Source: Butyricimonas virosa (GTDB taxonomy: Bacteria; Bacteroidota; Bacteroidia; Bacteroidales; Marinifilaceae). Taken from it: DNA of 64,000 nt. Made by a program: the position numbers and the translations under genes. Below are positions 1-7,404 of this stretch, in pieces. Where the stretch lies: assembly GCF_025148635.1 (NCBI RefSeq), contig NZ_CP102269.1:3348001-3412000 (forward strand), written 5' to 3'. The notes below the pieces were generated by a model. That model ran no database searches. It was not told the origin of the DNA and worked only from the letters and a program-made list of their open reading frames with translations. The first letter of the stretch is position 1; each line of letters starts with the position of its first letter.

Positions 1-58
1 TCAGTGTGACAATAATTAGCACGATAATAATCGCTAGTGTTATAAATACTTTCTTCAT
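1..58 (-). CDS. N-terminal fragment of a membrane or secreted protein
   Basis: The reverse strand starts with ATG at 58 and stays open to the window edge, giving 19 codons. The visible peptide begins M-K-K-V and continues as an almost unbroken run of Ile, Val, Leu and Thr, which is a signal peptide or N-terminal membrane anchor. The rest lies outside the window, so no function can be given. It lies downstream of the helix-hairpin-helix gene on the same strand, 98 bases from that gene's stop, and could be co-transcribed with it. Confidence 0.55.
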   Translation of the reverse strand, partial: MKKVFITLAIIIVLIIVTL

Positions 59-156
59 ACGCTATAAGTTATGTGTGTTGTTTGCGTTGTAAATGATAGT
101 GTTGTAAATTATTTACGACAGGCTACCACATATTGTTTATACAAAGTTATACAAAA

Positions 157-705
157 TTATTTGAAGTAAGGTTTTATTTTTTTGAGTTTAAATGGTGGTA
201 GAACTTTTTGGGATTCTAGGATGGAGTAGTTGATTTTACCGAATTTCCGTTTGGCATTGAAGATAAGTTGAACATCTTCATACTCTAGATAGGGATGATG
301 TAGGACGGATTTAAAGCTCATGGTGTCCAGTTCTTTTTTCCGGATTAGAGCGGGATTCACGGAGAAGCAAGGAAGTAATGAATCTATATTCAGGTATTGG
401 AATTTGATTTCCCCAAGCTGACGTGTAGAGTGGAAACCGCCCAATTGTTCCCGGTAACGCAGAATTTTTTTTGCGTAATATGGTCCAATGCCCCGGACGC
501 CGATCAATGTCGTGCTGTCTGCTGAATTGAGTTCAATGACGAGATGTTTGAGGGTAACTGGTTGTGTCGTATCAGAAAGTCGGGAATAGGGAATCAAGAA
601 AATCGGGCATTCACTCTTGTGAATGGTTTGTGGCAGAACGAATAATGCCATGGTAAGAATGCCCAGTGTGATAATTCCTTTTTTCTCCGATTTCCTGATA
701 AACAT
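157..705 (-). CDS. Helix-hairpin-helix (ComEA-like) protein
   Basis: A 182-aa protein with a hydrophobic N-terminal segment (about residues 10-25), so membrane-anchored or exported. Residues 58-91 form a ComEA-type helix-hairpin-helix: E-L-N-S-A-D, then G-V-R-G-I-G-P-Y-Y-A, then R-Y-R-E-Q-L-G-G-F. A second degenerate HhH follows (S-V-L-H-H-P-Y-L-E-Y-E-D-V, about 131-150). ComEA-type domains bind DNA without sequence specificity and act in DNA uptake in competent bacteria; in Bacteroidota such proteins are common and their role is not established. No comEC or other competence gene is nearby. The ATG at 705 is the only start ahead of the hydrophobic segment. Family call is firm, function is inferred. 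Confidence 0.85.
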   Translation of the reverse strand: MFIRKSEKKGIITLGILTMALFVLPQTIHKSECPIFLIPYSRLSDTTQPVTLKHLVIELNSADSTTLIGVRGIGPYYAKKILRYREQLGGFHSTRQLGEIKFQYLNIDSLLPCFSVNPALIRKKELDTMSFKSVLHHPYLEYEDVQLIFNAKRKFGKINYSILESQKVLPPFKLKKIKPYFK

Positions 706-781
706 GTGGTTGTGATTTAAGCTATATAAACGCCATCACAAGTTATGAAACTTTTTCTAAATAATAGCTATATAGCGGTAA

Positions 782-2170
782 TTATTTTACATGAATTATT
801 CGATTGCTTTTGATGTCGTTGAATGATTTCGGAAGCATATTAAAGGCGGGAGCTGTCTCAATGCTTCTTCCTTTTGCCTGCCTTCTTTGTGTTCCGGAAA
901 TTAAAGCTAAAGCCTCTGCGAGTAAAGGTTCGTTTGCATCGCCCAGTTGGATACCGTTGAAAAGATCTTCATTGACTTCGTGTTGGGGAATCATGCCTTC
1001 CAGGGAGCTCGGGTACCCGTTGATATTGGAGAATCGGGAGCATACAGGGAATATTAACCAGTTGGCCAATTCTTCATCGGCAACCATTTTTCCATTCTCT
1101 TCGTATTGCGGGGAGAACGAGTACATGGTGACATATTTTCCGTAAGTTTGGGTTCCCACGAGTTCAACGTCCATAAAGGCTTTGAGACAGGCAATCGTGT
1201 ACTCGGAGGCTGAAATTGTTTCACGAGTGGTCAAAATATATATTTTTTTGGAAGGTAAATCCAAGTTACAATTAGTTTCCACGAAGAATCTGTTAAGTAA
1301 ACCATCGTATTGGGGATCACTTTCAAATATCTTTTGGCAAGGAGTGTTCCATGTTTCTTTAGAAAGAAGTGTACCTTCTATGGCTTTTTCTTTGGGAACG
1401 ATCGCACTACACAAGAATGTGGATGCTTCATCATCTCCCCCGTGATTATATCTGAGGTCGAGTACAAGATCGGTGATTCCGGCTTCCTTAAATTCGTTGA
1501 ATGCTTTTGCGATGCTGGAGTTGAATGTTTTTGAGAAGAGGGTGTACATGAGGTAACCGATTTTGTGATTTCCCAGTTCGAAGAGCTTCGTGATAAGAAT
1601 GGGGTCCGTGTCCATCTTTCGAGAGGTGATGGTGACGGTTTGTCCCGTGGAACCAATGGCGTTCCCCTCTCGTTTACCTAGGCCCAGTCGTAGCGTTCCG
1701 GGTTTGGTAAGCTTGTTGAGATCGTCTTCCGTGAGGTTTTGTGAGTTCAGTTTTACAATGATGTCTCCTCGTTTCAGCTTTTCAGCAGCCGGAGAACCGG
1801 GATAGACATATTGGACGACTGCAAAGCATTCTTTGCTGTTTGAAAATTGCCCGTAAGCAAGTCCGTAACCGTAAGTTTCTCCCGTTCCTTCCATTTCGTC
1901 TAAAAATTCGTCCACGTCATCTGTGATCAGGGACCATTTGTCCTTGGAGGAAAGAAGAGCCTTGAAATATTCTTTCGGGTCTTTTTCTGATTCCGGTTTA
2001 ATATCCGGTATTTCGTCATACCACAAGTAGAATGTAGATAAATTGCTCTGAATGAATTGATTCATTCGTGTGGCTAATTCATCGTCTTCCGAGTGATTGT
2101 TATCTTTCTCACAGGAAACTAAAAGAGATAGCACAAGGAATAAAGAAAATAGAATTTTTGATGTATTCAT
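782..2170 (-). CDS. S41 family C-terminal processing protease, lipoprotein
   Basis: The 462-aa product starts at the ATG at 2170, chosen because a lipoprotein signal follows directly: L-F-L-V-L-S-L-L-V-S-C with Cys20 as lipid anchor, then E-K-D-N. An upstream in-frame ATG at 2266 would bury this signal. Order of domains: N-terminal helical segment, PDZ domain (about 98-163, with P-G-S-P-A and G-D-I-I-V-K-L), then the S41 peptidase core with L-D-L-R-Y-N-H-G-G, the catalytic serine motif T-I-S-A-S-E (Ser320 or Ser322) and the general-base lysine in T-Y-G-K (Lys345). It would cleave proteins near their C-termini at the envelope. It resembles the short lipoprotein S41 proteases frequent in Bacteroidales. 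The acidic residues after Cys suggest surface or outer-membrane location (inference). Confidence 0.9.
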   Translation of the reverse strand: MNTSKILFSLFLVLSLLVSCEKDNNHSEDDELATRMNQFIQSNLSTFYLWYDEIPDIKPESEKDPKEYFKALLSSKDKWSLITDDVDEFLDEMEGTGETYGYGLAYGQFSNSKECFAVVQYVYPGSPAAEKLKRGDIIVKLNSQNLTEDDLNKLTKPGTLRLGLGKREGNAIGSTGQTVTITSRKMDTDPILITKLFELGNHKIGYLMYTLFSKTFNSSIAKAFNEFKEAGITDLVLDLRYNHGGDDEASTFLCSAIVPKEKAIEGTLLSKETWNTPCQKIFESDPQYDGLLNRFFVETNCNLDLPSKKIYILTTRETISASEYTIACLKAFMDVELVGTQTYGKYVTMYSFSPQYEENGKMVADEELANWLIFPVCSRFSNINGYPSSLEGMIPQHEVNEDLFNGIQLGDANEPLLAEALALISGTQRRQAKGRSIETAPAFNMLPKSFNDIKSNRIIHVK

Positions 2171-2330
2171 GAATGATTTTTTTGTGATTGTTTGGTAAAA
2201 TAAGTAAAATATACCGACAATTCCTATCTTTTGTCCGAATTTATGGCGAGGAAACGGGAGACTCAATTAAATCATAATGAAGTTTTTACTCTTTTCATGA
2301 AAAAAATGCGTGAAAATAATTCGAAATAAA

Positions 2331-2361
2331 TTTGTGAGAGAAACAAAAAGATATACCTTTG
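2331..2361 (+). promoter_or_regulatory. Bacteroidota sigma-ABfr type promoter of the tRNA gene
   Basis: TTTG at 2331-2334 and TATACCTTTG with TAnnTTTG core at 2354-2361 are separated by 19 bases, the usual Bacteroidota -33/-7 spacing. Transcription would start near 2368, about 20 bases before the tRNA. Confidence 0.8.
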
Positions 2362-2389
2362 CAACCGCAATTGAGAAACACAATTGAAG

Positions 2390-2462
2390 GATTCAGTAGC
2401 TCAGCCGGTAGAGCACAACACTTTTAATGTTGGGGTCCTGGGTTCGAGTCCCAGCTGGATCA
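2390..2462 (+). tRNA. tRNA-Lys (anticodon TTT)
   Basis: The full cloverleaf can be folded by eye. The acceptor stem GATTCAG (2390-2396) pairs with CTGGATC (2455-2461) including one G-T pair, with A2462 as discriminator. The D stem is GCTC/GAGC. The anticodon stem CAACA/TGTTG encloses the loop CTTTTAA with anticodon TTT at 2423-2425, reading lysine codons. The T arm is CTGGG-TTCGAGT-CCCAG. CCA is not encoded and would be added after transcription. The gene has its own promoter upstream and a hairpin terminator just downstream, so it is a single-gene transcription unit. Confidence 0.96.
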
Positions 2463-2465
2463 CGG

Positions 2466-2493
2466 AAGGCGATTACGAAAGTAGTCGCCTTTT
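2466..2493 (+). terminator. Intrinsic terminator of tRNA-Lys
   Basis: An 11-bp stem (2466-2476 with 2481-2491, one G-T pair) closed by a GAAA tetraloop is followed by a short T run. It sits 3 bases after the tRNA discriminator base. Confidence 0.85.
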
Positions 2494-2615
2494 GCGTTGA
2501 TATGGATTGTTACAATGTTCAGTAAAAATTGATCAACCGGAAAATCTGTGTTTTCACGTCCATGATATTACTCTAATCCAACCCGGATAAAGAAGTAATT
2601 TAACCCAAATAATCT

Positions 2616-2867
2616 GATAGTGTCCCCAAAAGTGTGTAAATCCTTTCTTTTTTCATCTTTGCAAATCTATTCATTTTTAATAAAATAATCTTGATTCTAA
2701 AAAATTATAAATAGGGTATTTATAAATATCCGCGTTTTGAGCCACGGTCCCCATCAGTAGAATGGATAGTGTTTCAAAAAGTGTGTAAATTCCATAATAA
2801 GTTATTTTTGACTGTTCTATTACAAAAATAAATAAATTGGAATTTACACACTTTTTGAAACACTATC
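2616..2867. mobile_element. 252-bp non-coding IS256-like element (MITE) with 8-bp target duplication
   Basis: The left end (2616-2643) starts GATAGTGT and contains GTGTGTAAAT; the right end (2838-2867) is an inverted copy, differing by a few bases and a one-base length difference near its inner end. Both ends are immediately flanked by the same 8 bases, AATAATCT (2608-2615 and 2868-2875), the signature of transposition. IS256-family elements have ends beginning GATA with a TGTGTAAA block and make 8-9 bp duplications, so that family is the likely source. The interior is AT-rich and has no open frame, so a transposase from elsewhere would be needed. A third copy of the end lies inside at 2765-2794. 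Confidence 0.75.
2765..2867. repeat. 103-bp near-palindrome with perfect 30-bp inverted ends
   Basis: The arms 2765-2794 and 2838-2867 are perfect reverse complements over 30 bases and are separated by 43 AT-rich bases. The right arm is also the right end of the 252-bp element, so this is a shorter element sharing one end, or a duplicated end inside the longer one. Only the longer unit is bracketed by the 8-bp target duplication. Transcribed, it would form a very stable hairpin. Confidence 0.85.
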
Positions 2868-3037
2868 AATAATCTCGCTCCCTCAGAGATTATTCGATGC
2901 TTACCTGGAGCTTAGTCATTCCGTAATGTTTGAGCCACGAGGAAGCTTCGAATGATCTTCGAATAAGGGGGATTATTTCCCTAGGATTTCCGTGGGATTT
3001 CTCTTGTTTTTTATTATAAGATAGTTGTTCTCTGAAC

Positions 3038-3175
3038 TAAGTTTGCTTGTAGGCTCCTTAACCTTTTCTGTATTCTCCATAAAGTGTTACCTTATAGTTC
3101 ATTTAGATGAAGGAGCATTCATCCTGCATTCATCTTGCATTCACCTTCGATTAAATTGATTTTTTAATCGTTTTT
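3038..3175 (+). ncRNA. Candidate small RNA with three 11-base repeats
   Basis: A TAAGTTTG element (3038-3045) fits the -7 promoter consensus, although no clear -33 box is seen. About 100 bases later an 8-bp AT-rich hairpin (3148-3155 with 3163-3170) runs into five T residues, like a terminator. Between them are three tandem 11-base copies of GCATTCATCTT or close variants (3115-3125, 3126-3136, 3137-3147). No convincing open frame is present. The transcript is a hypothesis resting on these signals alone. Confidence 0.3.
3115..3147 (+). repeat. Three tandem 11-bp repeats
   Basis: Three consecutive units, GCATTCATCCT, GCATTCATCTT and GCATTCACCTT, differ at one or two positions each. They are seen directly and are not part of a recognised gene. 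Confidence 0.85.
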
Positions 3176-3176
3176 G

Positions 3177-3209
3177 TTTGAATCTTCATGCCCTTATGAA
3201 GTATATTTG
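3177..3209 (+). promoter_or_regulatory. Promoter with -33 TTTG and -7 TATATTTG
   Basis: TTTG (3177-3180) and TATATTTG (3202-3209) are separated by 21 bases. It faces the 37-aa frame at 3214 and the alpha/beta hydrolase further on, and could give the latter a long leader. Confidence 0.55.
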
Positions 3210-3213
3210 TTAT

Positions 3214-3327
3214 ATGGATAATTTTAGTCGGATGATAGTGGGGCATAGAGGGAGGGTAAGGAATCGGGAGACCAGTCGTATCCTTCGTGCGTTAGGTTCG
3301 AGATTACCGGGTGGCAGGATATATTGA
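3214..3327 (+). CDS. Possible 37-aa basic peptide
   Basis: A short frame starts MDNFSRM and ends at TGA 3325-3327. It holds nine Arg among 37 residues. Its ATG lies only 5 bases after the -7 element of the promoter at 3177-3209, so it would be almost leaderless, which weakens the call. It could instead be the untranslated leader of the hydrolase gene. No family is recognised. Confidence 0.2.
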   Translation: MDNFSRMIVGHRGRVRNRETSRILRALGSRLPGGRIY

Positions 3328-3401
3328 AAATATAGGCGAATGTTATAGAAGTATGAAAATTTATACTTAATTTCGATGGCAAAGTGACCGGGTTCATAAG
3401 G

Positions 3402-3409
3402 TATATTTG
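3402..3409 (+). promoter_or_regulatory. -7 promoter element TATATTTG before the hydrolase gene
   Basis: TATATTTG matches TAnnTTTG and would start RNA near 3416. That excludes the in-frame ATG at 3413 as the translation start for this promoter and favours the ATG at 3452. The -33 region (TTTCG near 3371) is weak. Confidence 0.5.
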
Positions 3410-3451
3410 TAGATGATTGTCCGGTCGGAAGAACAAAAGACAGGCACGTGT

Positions 3452-4426
3452 ATGGACACTTTTTACGAGGAAGATATATTGGGCGAGGGGTTTCAACGAA
3501 CGACACTTTCTTTACGGGATGATTACGAGGGATCGGCTGTTGCCACGCTTGTTCGCCGTTTGTCGGATACGGGGAACGGTCGGTCGGTGCTTTATATTCA
3601 CGGTTTTAATGATTATTTTTTTCAGCGGGAAATGGCTTGTCGTTTGAATGAACGGAGTTTCCATTTTTACGCACTGGATTTGCGAAAATACGGGCGTTCG
3701 TGGTTATCTCATCAAAAGTTTAATGACATCCGGGATATTCGGGTTTATTTTGAGGAGATTACACTCGCTTTGCAAATGATCCGGGAGGAGGGAAGCCGGA
3801 CAACCGTTTTGTTAGGACATTCCACGGGCGGATTGATTGTTACACTTTACGCTAAAGAACACGGGGATAGTTCCCTTTTTGACGGCATCATGTTGAACAG
3901 TCCTTTCTTTGATTTTAATAAAAGTTGGTTCGTGAAGAAGTGTATCCCGTTTGCCTCGCTAGTGGGAGGCTTTTTACCGGGGATAAAGATTACCGGAGGG
4001 TTCACGGAGCAATATGGTAAATTCCTGCACCGGGGTAGTCGGGGAGAGTGGGAGTATAATTTGGCTTGGAAACCGCATGTTGCACCCCGAATTAATTTGG
4101 GATGGGTTCGGGCTATTCATAAAGCACAACGGGAGTTGAGGCAACCTTTTGAAGTACGAAAACCCCTGCTGGTTTTACATTCGGAGAGATCTGTCTCGAA
4201 TTTCTCGGACGAGGAACAGGTGCAGTCCCGCGATGCTATATTGAACGTGAGGGACATTCAGCAGGTAGCACGGAATATCCGGGGGCAGGTGGAGATCGTG
4301 TCGGTCTTGGGTGGTCTGCATGATTTGGTTCTATCCTGCAAGGAGGTCCGGGGAAAGGTCTATCAGATCATGTTTGACTGGCTAGAGCGTCAGAACGGGA
4401 CAAATGATCGTAATTGTTTAGGTTAA
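3452..4426 (+). CDS. Alpha/beta hydrolase (lysophospholipase-like)
   Basis: The 324-aa product (from ATG 3452) is a serine alpha/beta hydrolase. Visible landmarks are the oxyanion-hole segment Y-I-H-G-F-N-D (48-54), the nucleophile elbow G-H-S-T-G-G with Ser124, and the catalytic histidine in G-G-L-H-D-L-V-L (His290). The layout matches monoacylglycerol lipase or lysophospholipase-like enzymes; the substrate cannot be read from sequence. No signal peptide is seen, so it should be cytoplasmic. The start is chosen because a promoter -7 element at 3402-3409 lies only 3 bases ahead of the alternative ATG at 3413, and homologous proteins of this type usually begin shortly before the E-D-I-L-G-E-G-F motif seen here (family knowledge). 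It stands alone. Confidence 0.85.
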   Translation: MDTFYEEDILGEGFQRTTLSLRDDYEGSAVATLVRRLSDTGNGRSVLYIHGFNDYFFQREMACRLNERSFHFYALDLRKYGRSWLSHQKFNDIRDIRVYFEEITLALQMIREEGSRTTVLLGHSTGGLIVTLYAKEHGDSSLFDGIMLNSPFFDFNKSWFVKKCIPFASLVGGFLPGIKITGGFTEQYGKFLHRGSRGEWEYNLAWKPHVAPRINLGWVRAIHKAQRELRQPFEVRKPLLVLHSERSVSNFSDEEQVQSRDAILNVRDIQQVARNIRGQVEIVSVLGGLHDLVLSCKEVRGKVYQIMFDWLERQNGTNDRNCLG

Positions 4427-4465
4427 AGCACGTGGTAAGTTTTATGGTGTGATTAAAAAAAGAGT

Positions 4466-4605
4466 GGGTCCGCGACCTAATAGTGTGTGTATTTGGGTTA
4501 TTGTTTTGAAGATTTCGCGGACCCTGTAGCTCTAGGGACCCTCACGGTCAGCTGTTTGCGAGCTTTTGTTTTTTAGTTAAACAAGGGACGTGTCCCACAG
4601 TTAAC
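4466..4605. other. Structured intergenic segment after the hydrolase gene
   Basis: A 10-bp perfect inverted repeat (GGGTCCGCGA at 4466-4475 with TCGCGGACCC at 4515-4524) is followed by a second hairpin, GGGAC-gt-GTCCC (4585-4596), framed by GTTAA (4576-4580) and TTAAC (4601-4605). The local GC content is above the AT-rich surroundings. It could be a long 3' end structure of the hydrolase mRNA or a separate non-coding RNA. The remainder of the 577-base gap (4606-4937) is AT-rich and shows nothing I can support; the 94-codon minus-strand frame there has no coding features. Confidence 0.4.
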
Positions 4606-4937
4606 AAATTATGAAAAAAAAAGAAATGGTTTTAATGAACCTGATTTTACTCGATGTTTGTTATTTCTAAGTTTATTTATTATTGTTTCATTAAGTTGAT
4701 GTAAAGGTACAAGATTATTATTAATCCAAGTAACCTATAATTGTATGTGAATGTTGGTTGTTTTACAATAATAACAGATTGTTCTTGTTTTTGTTCTTGT
4801 TTTTTGCGGGGAAGAATAGAGAAGCGAGAAAAAATGGCTATTTTTAAAAGAAGGAACGGTGTGCTAATGTTGGATGTTTGAATTGGGAGGAAATGGAGAA
4901 GGTGCGTGTCAAAAATAGTCGTATTATGTTTCTTGTG

Positions 4938-4971
4938 TTTCGGGGATCTGGGAGTATTTTCCATACTTTTG
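4938..4971 (+). promoter_or_regulatory. Promoter of the HTH regulator gene
   Basis: TACTTTTG (4964-4971) matches TAnnTTTG, with TTTC (4938-4941) about 22 bases upstream as a near-consensus -33 box. RNA would start near 4978, leaving a leader of about 26 bases before the ATG at 5004. Confidence 0.6.
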
Positions 4972-5003
4972 ACTTGAGTTCTTTATGAAAATAGTGTATA
5001 AGT

Positions 5004-5981
5004 ATGAAAGATGTTTCACTGTATGAAAGTTTCCTGGCGGAATTGCGAAAGAAAATACCGCAAGGGGCTAAGTTGACAAATACTTTGGTTGATATGTTGT
5101 ATATCGAACGGGAAGCGGTTTATCGCCGGTTACGCGGCGAGGTCCCGTTCACGTTTATGGAGGTTATGACTATCGCCAAGGAGTTGGGAATTTCTCTGGA
5201 TAATCTGACGGAAACGGATACATGTAAGAGTCGTCCGTTTCAATTGAAATTGGTGGAGTATGCGAACCCGCTTGATGCAGATTTTCGGATGATGCAGGAT
5301 TTCGTCGAGATATTCGCTTGTGCGGAGAATGAACCGGACTGGGAGGCCGGTTTCTCGACGAACACTCTTCCCCAATCTTTTTGCTGTTATTATCCCGGTA
5401 TCACGCGTTTTTATTTATTTAAATGGTTATATCAATATAGCAACGTGGATACGGTGAAACCTTTCCGGGAAGTAGTGATTAACGATCGCTTGGCTAGAAT
5501 TCAACAGGACTTTTTACACGGGATGCGGTGTGTTAAATCCTCTTTTTATATTCTTGATCATCTGGTGTTTCATTATCTGGTGACGGATATGTTGTTCTTT
5601 GCCAGTATTAACTTGATCACACCCGAGGAGTTGAAGGAGTTGCAGGAAGAGTTGATTCTGCTACTAGAGAAGTTGGAGCGTTTTACGGCTAAAGGACGAC
5701 ATGAGGATACGGGGAACGAAATGTATATTTATCTGTCTAATATTAATCTTGATACGGGTTATTGTTATTTCGGTAGCCCGAATTATCGTTTAAGTATGTT
5801 GAAGGCATTCACACTGAACGTAATATCATCTTTTGACTTGGAGATGTTCAACCGGTTGAAAAGCTGGATGAATTCGTTGAAGCGTTCGTCCACGCTGATC
5901 ACGGTGAGCGGGGAGAAAGAGCGTGTGCGTTTTTTTAATGACCAGTACCGTTTGGTGCTGGGTATGACGAACACGGTCTGA
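5004..5981 (+). CDS. HTH-domain regulator, 325 aa
   Basis: The N-terminal 75 residues form a helix-turn-helix of BetR or Cro type: T-L-V-D-M-L-Y-I-E-R-E-A-V-Y-R-R-L-R-G, then F-T-F-M-E-V and A-K-E-L-G-I-S-L-D. The remaining 250 residues are predicted mostly helical, with no enzyme motif I recognise; two long helices rich in Leu and Glu (about 205-225) could mediate dimerisation. This arrangement is known among uncharacterised Bacteroidales regulators. The protein is probably a cytoplasmic DNA-binding regulator, target unknown. Its stop codon lies beside the terminator it shares with the convergent MATE gene. Confidence 0.6.
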   Translation: MKDVSLYESFLAELRKKIPQGAKLTNTLVDMLYIEREAVYRRLRGEVPFTFMEVMTIAKELGISLDNLTETDTCKSRPFQLKLVEYANPLDADFRMMQDFVEIFACAENEPDWEAGFSTNTLPQSFCCYYPGITRFYLFKWLYQYSNVDTVKPFREVVINDRLARIQQDFLHGMRCVKSSFYILDHLVFHYLVTDMLFFASINLITPEELKELQEELILLLEKLERFTAKGRHEDTGNEMYIYLSNINLDTGYCYFGSPNYRLSMLKAFTLNVISSFDLEMFNRLKSWMNSLKRSSTLITVSGEKERVRFFNDQYRLVLGMTNTV

Positions 5982-6010
5982 AAAAAAATTGTGACCGTGT
6001 TCGTTCTTTA
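5968..6010. terminator. Bidirectional terminator between regulator and MATE gene
   Basis: An 11-bp perfect stem (CGAACACGGTC at 5968-5978 with GACCGTGTTCG at 5993-6003) with an A-rich loop. The left arm overlaps the last codons of the regulator gene. T-rich sequence follows on the plus strand. Both convergent genes end here. Confidence 0.7.
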
Positions 6011-7330
6011 TTATAGTTTCACGATTCTTTCGTTTGTTCTTTTTAGATGAAACCATGAAAAAAGAAAAAGAAGGAGTACGTAAAGATGTTCCGATGTCCA
6101 GTACACTGCTAGCGGGACTTCTCCGAACTGCTTGATGCAAAAGAGATAAATGAGGTATATGACGATCGTGATACATTGATAGATAAATGCTGCACGAGTG
6201 GCACCCGTTCCCGACACGGCGTTACAGAATATATGTGCGGGAAGGGAGAGAAGGTAATTTGATAACATAACAACAAAGGGCCAGAAGGCTAATTGCACGA
6301 GTTGTTTGTCCGGGGTGTAAATGCCCATGACCGTGTGGGGAAATAACAGGGCAATTGTGATTAATGGGATGCCAAGAATGTAGCCGAGACGAATGATTTT
6401 CCGACACAAGGGCATGATTTGTTTTCTTTCCCTGGCTCCCGCCAAGTTACTGACGAGTGATCCCGTGGTGGTGGAAAAGGAACTCACGATGACGAAGAAG
6501 ATCGTGGATATACTCCGGATGATATTGGCAATTGCTAATTGCGTGGTACCGAGATGTTCGATGAGAATAAAGAAAAGGAACCAGGGTGCCACACTGATAA
6601 AGGAGTGCATCATGCTCCAGACGGATAGGCGGAAAAGTTGTCCCATGAGTCGTTTGTAAAAAATGGCAAGGAGGCCGTAATGTTGTTTGTCTATTTTGAA
6701 ACGAGTATAGCTGACCAGCACGAGTAATCCTCCCAGTTCGGAGATCGTGGATGCCATAGCGGCACCTGATATGCCCTGGGCGGAAATCTTCCCGGTGCCG
6801 AAAATCAGCAGATAGTTCAGTAACACGTTCATACTTGCTAGAGTGACGGCAGAGACGGTGAGTATGCGGGTTCTGGTGATTCCCACGAAAAATGCCCGGA
6901 AGGCCAGCATCGGAAAGGCGAAAAGCAGGCCGAGAGTTCGCCAGTCCAGATATTGTATAACAGCCTCGTATATTTCCGGGGAAGTCAGTAATCGTTGTAG
7001 AATGAACGGGGTGAATATTTTAGACAGGCCGAAGAGCGTGGCGGCGAGCGTGGTCAGAAAAAGTAATCCTTGGAAGAATACTTTTCCCGTTTCCGCGGGA
7101 CGTTGTTCACCGTTTCGACGGGCGATCATTACTTGCAAGCCGAGACTGAACCCGAATCCCAGTATGTAAAGGGAAAGGTAGTACATTCCTGCTATGGCGG
7201 AGGCTCCTAGTTCAGTTTCTCCGACGTGTCCGAGGAATATGGCATCCGTGATATTTATTAATTGTTCGACTAACACACTCATCATCACTGGATAGTTGAT
7301 GAGCCAGATTTGTTTGCTTGTAAAATTCAT
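6011..7330 (-). CDS. MATE family efflux transporter
   Basis: A 439-aa, very hydrophobic protein with about 12 membrane segments and two MatE repeats. It opens N-Y-P-V-M-M-S-V-L-V-E-Q-L-I-N-I-T-D-A-I-F-L-G, the typical start of MATE proteins, and has G-A-S-A-I-A-G after the first helix. MATE proteins export cationic drugs or metabolites using Na+ or H+ gradients across the inner membrane. The DinF/NorM-like subfamily is likely; the substrate is unknown. The C-terminus ends in a basic tail. A structured region with a possible minus-strand promoter lies upstream (7405-7522), so expression may be controlled in the leader. It is only distantly similar to the second MATE gene at 9345-10697. Confidence 0.9.
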   Translation of the reverse strand: MNFTSKQIWLINYPVMMSVLVEQLINITDAIFLGHVGETELGASAIAGMYYLSLYILGFGFSLGLQVMIARRNGEQRPAETGKVFFQGLLFLTTLAATLFGLSKIFTPFILQRLLTSPEIYEAVIQYLDWRTLGLLFAFPMLAFRAFFVGITRTRILTVSAVTLASMNVLLNYLLIFGTGKISAQGISGAAMASTISELGGLLVLVSYTRFKIDKQHYGLLAIFYKRLMGQLFRLSVWSMMHSFISVAPWFLFFILIEHLGTTQLAIANIIRSISTIFFVIVSSFSTTTGSLVSNLAGARERKQIMPLCRKIIRLGYILGIPLITIALLFPHTVMGIYTPDKQLVQLAFWPFVVMLSNYLLSLPAHIFCNAVSGTGATRAAFIYQCITIVIYLIYLFCIKQFGEVPLAVYWTSEHLYVLLLFLFSWFHLKRTNERIVKL

Positions 7331-7404
7331 GCTTCAACTTGAATAGCACATAGCAAGTTATTTCCACGTGAGTAGATCACTTGTTATGTCCGGTAAATAA
7401 AAAA

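Noticed and set aside
804..1145. Plus-strand frames over the S41 protease gene (also 1182-1445, 1310-1534, 1590-1805)
   Set aside because: They lie antisense to a well supported protease with catalytic motifs and have no coding signals of their own.
2500..3410. CRISPR array or integrative-element attachment site beside tRNA-Lys
   Set aside because: No spacer-repeat pattern, no integrase gene and no repeated tRNA 3' end were found; only a small inverted-end element is supported.
3210..3506. Minus-strand frames of 98 and 90 codons before the hydrolase gene
   Set aside because: They overlap each other, the promoter region and the hydrolase start; their composition shows no domain and no start signals.
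4680..4964. 94-codon minus-strand frame in the gap before the HTH regulator
   Set aside because: Low-complexity AT-rich translation, overlaps the regulator's promoter, no family resemblance.
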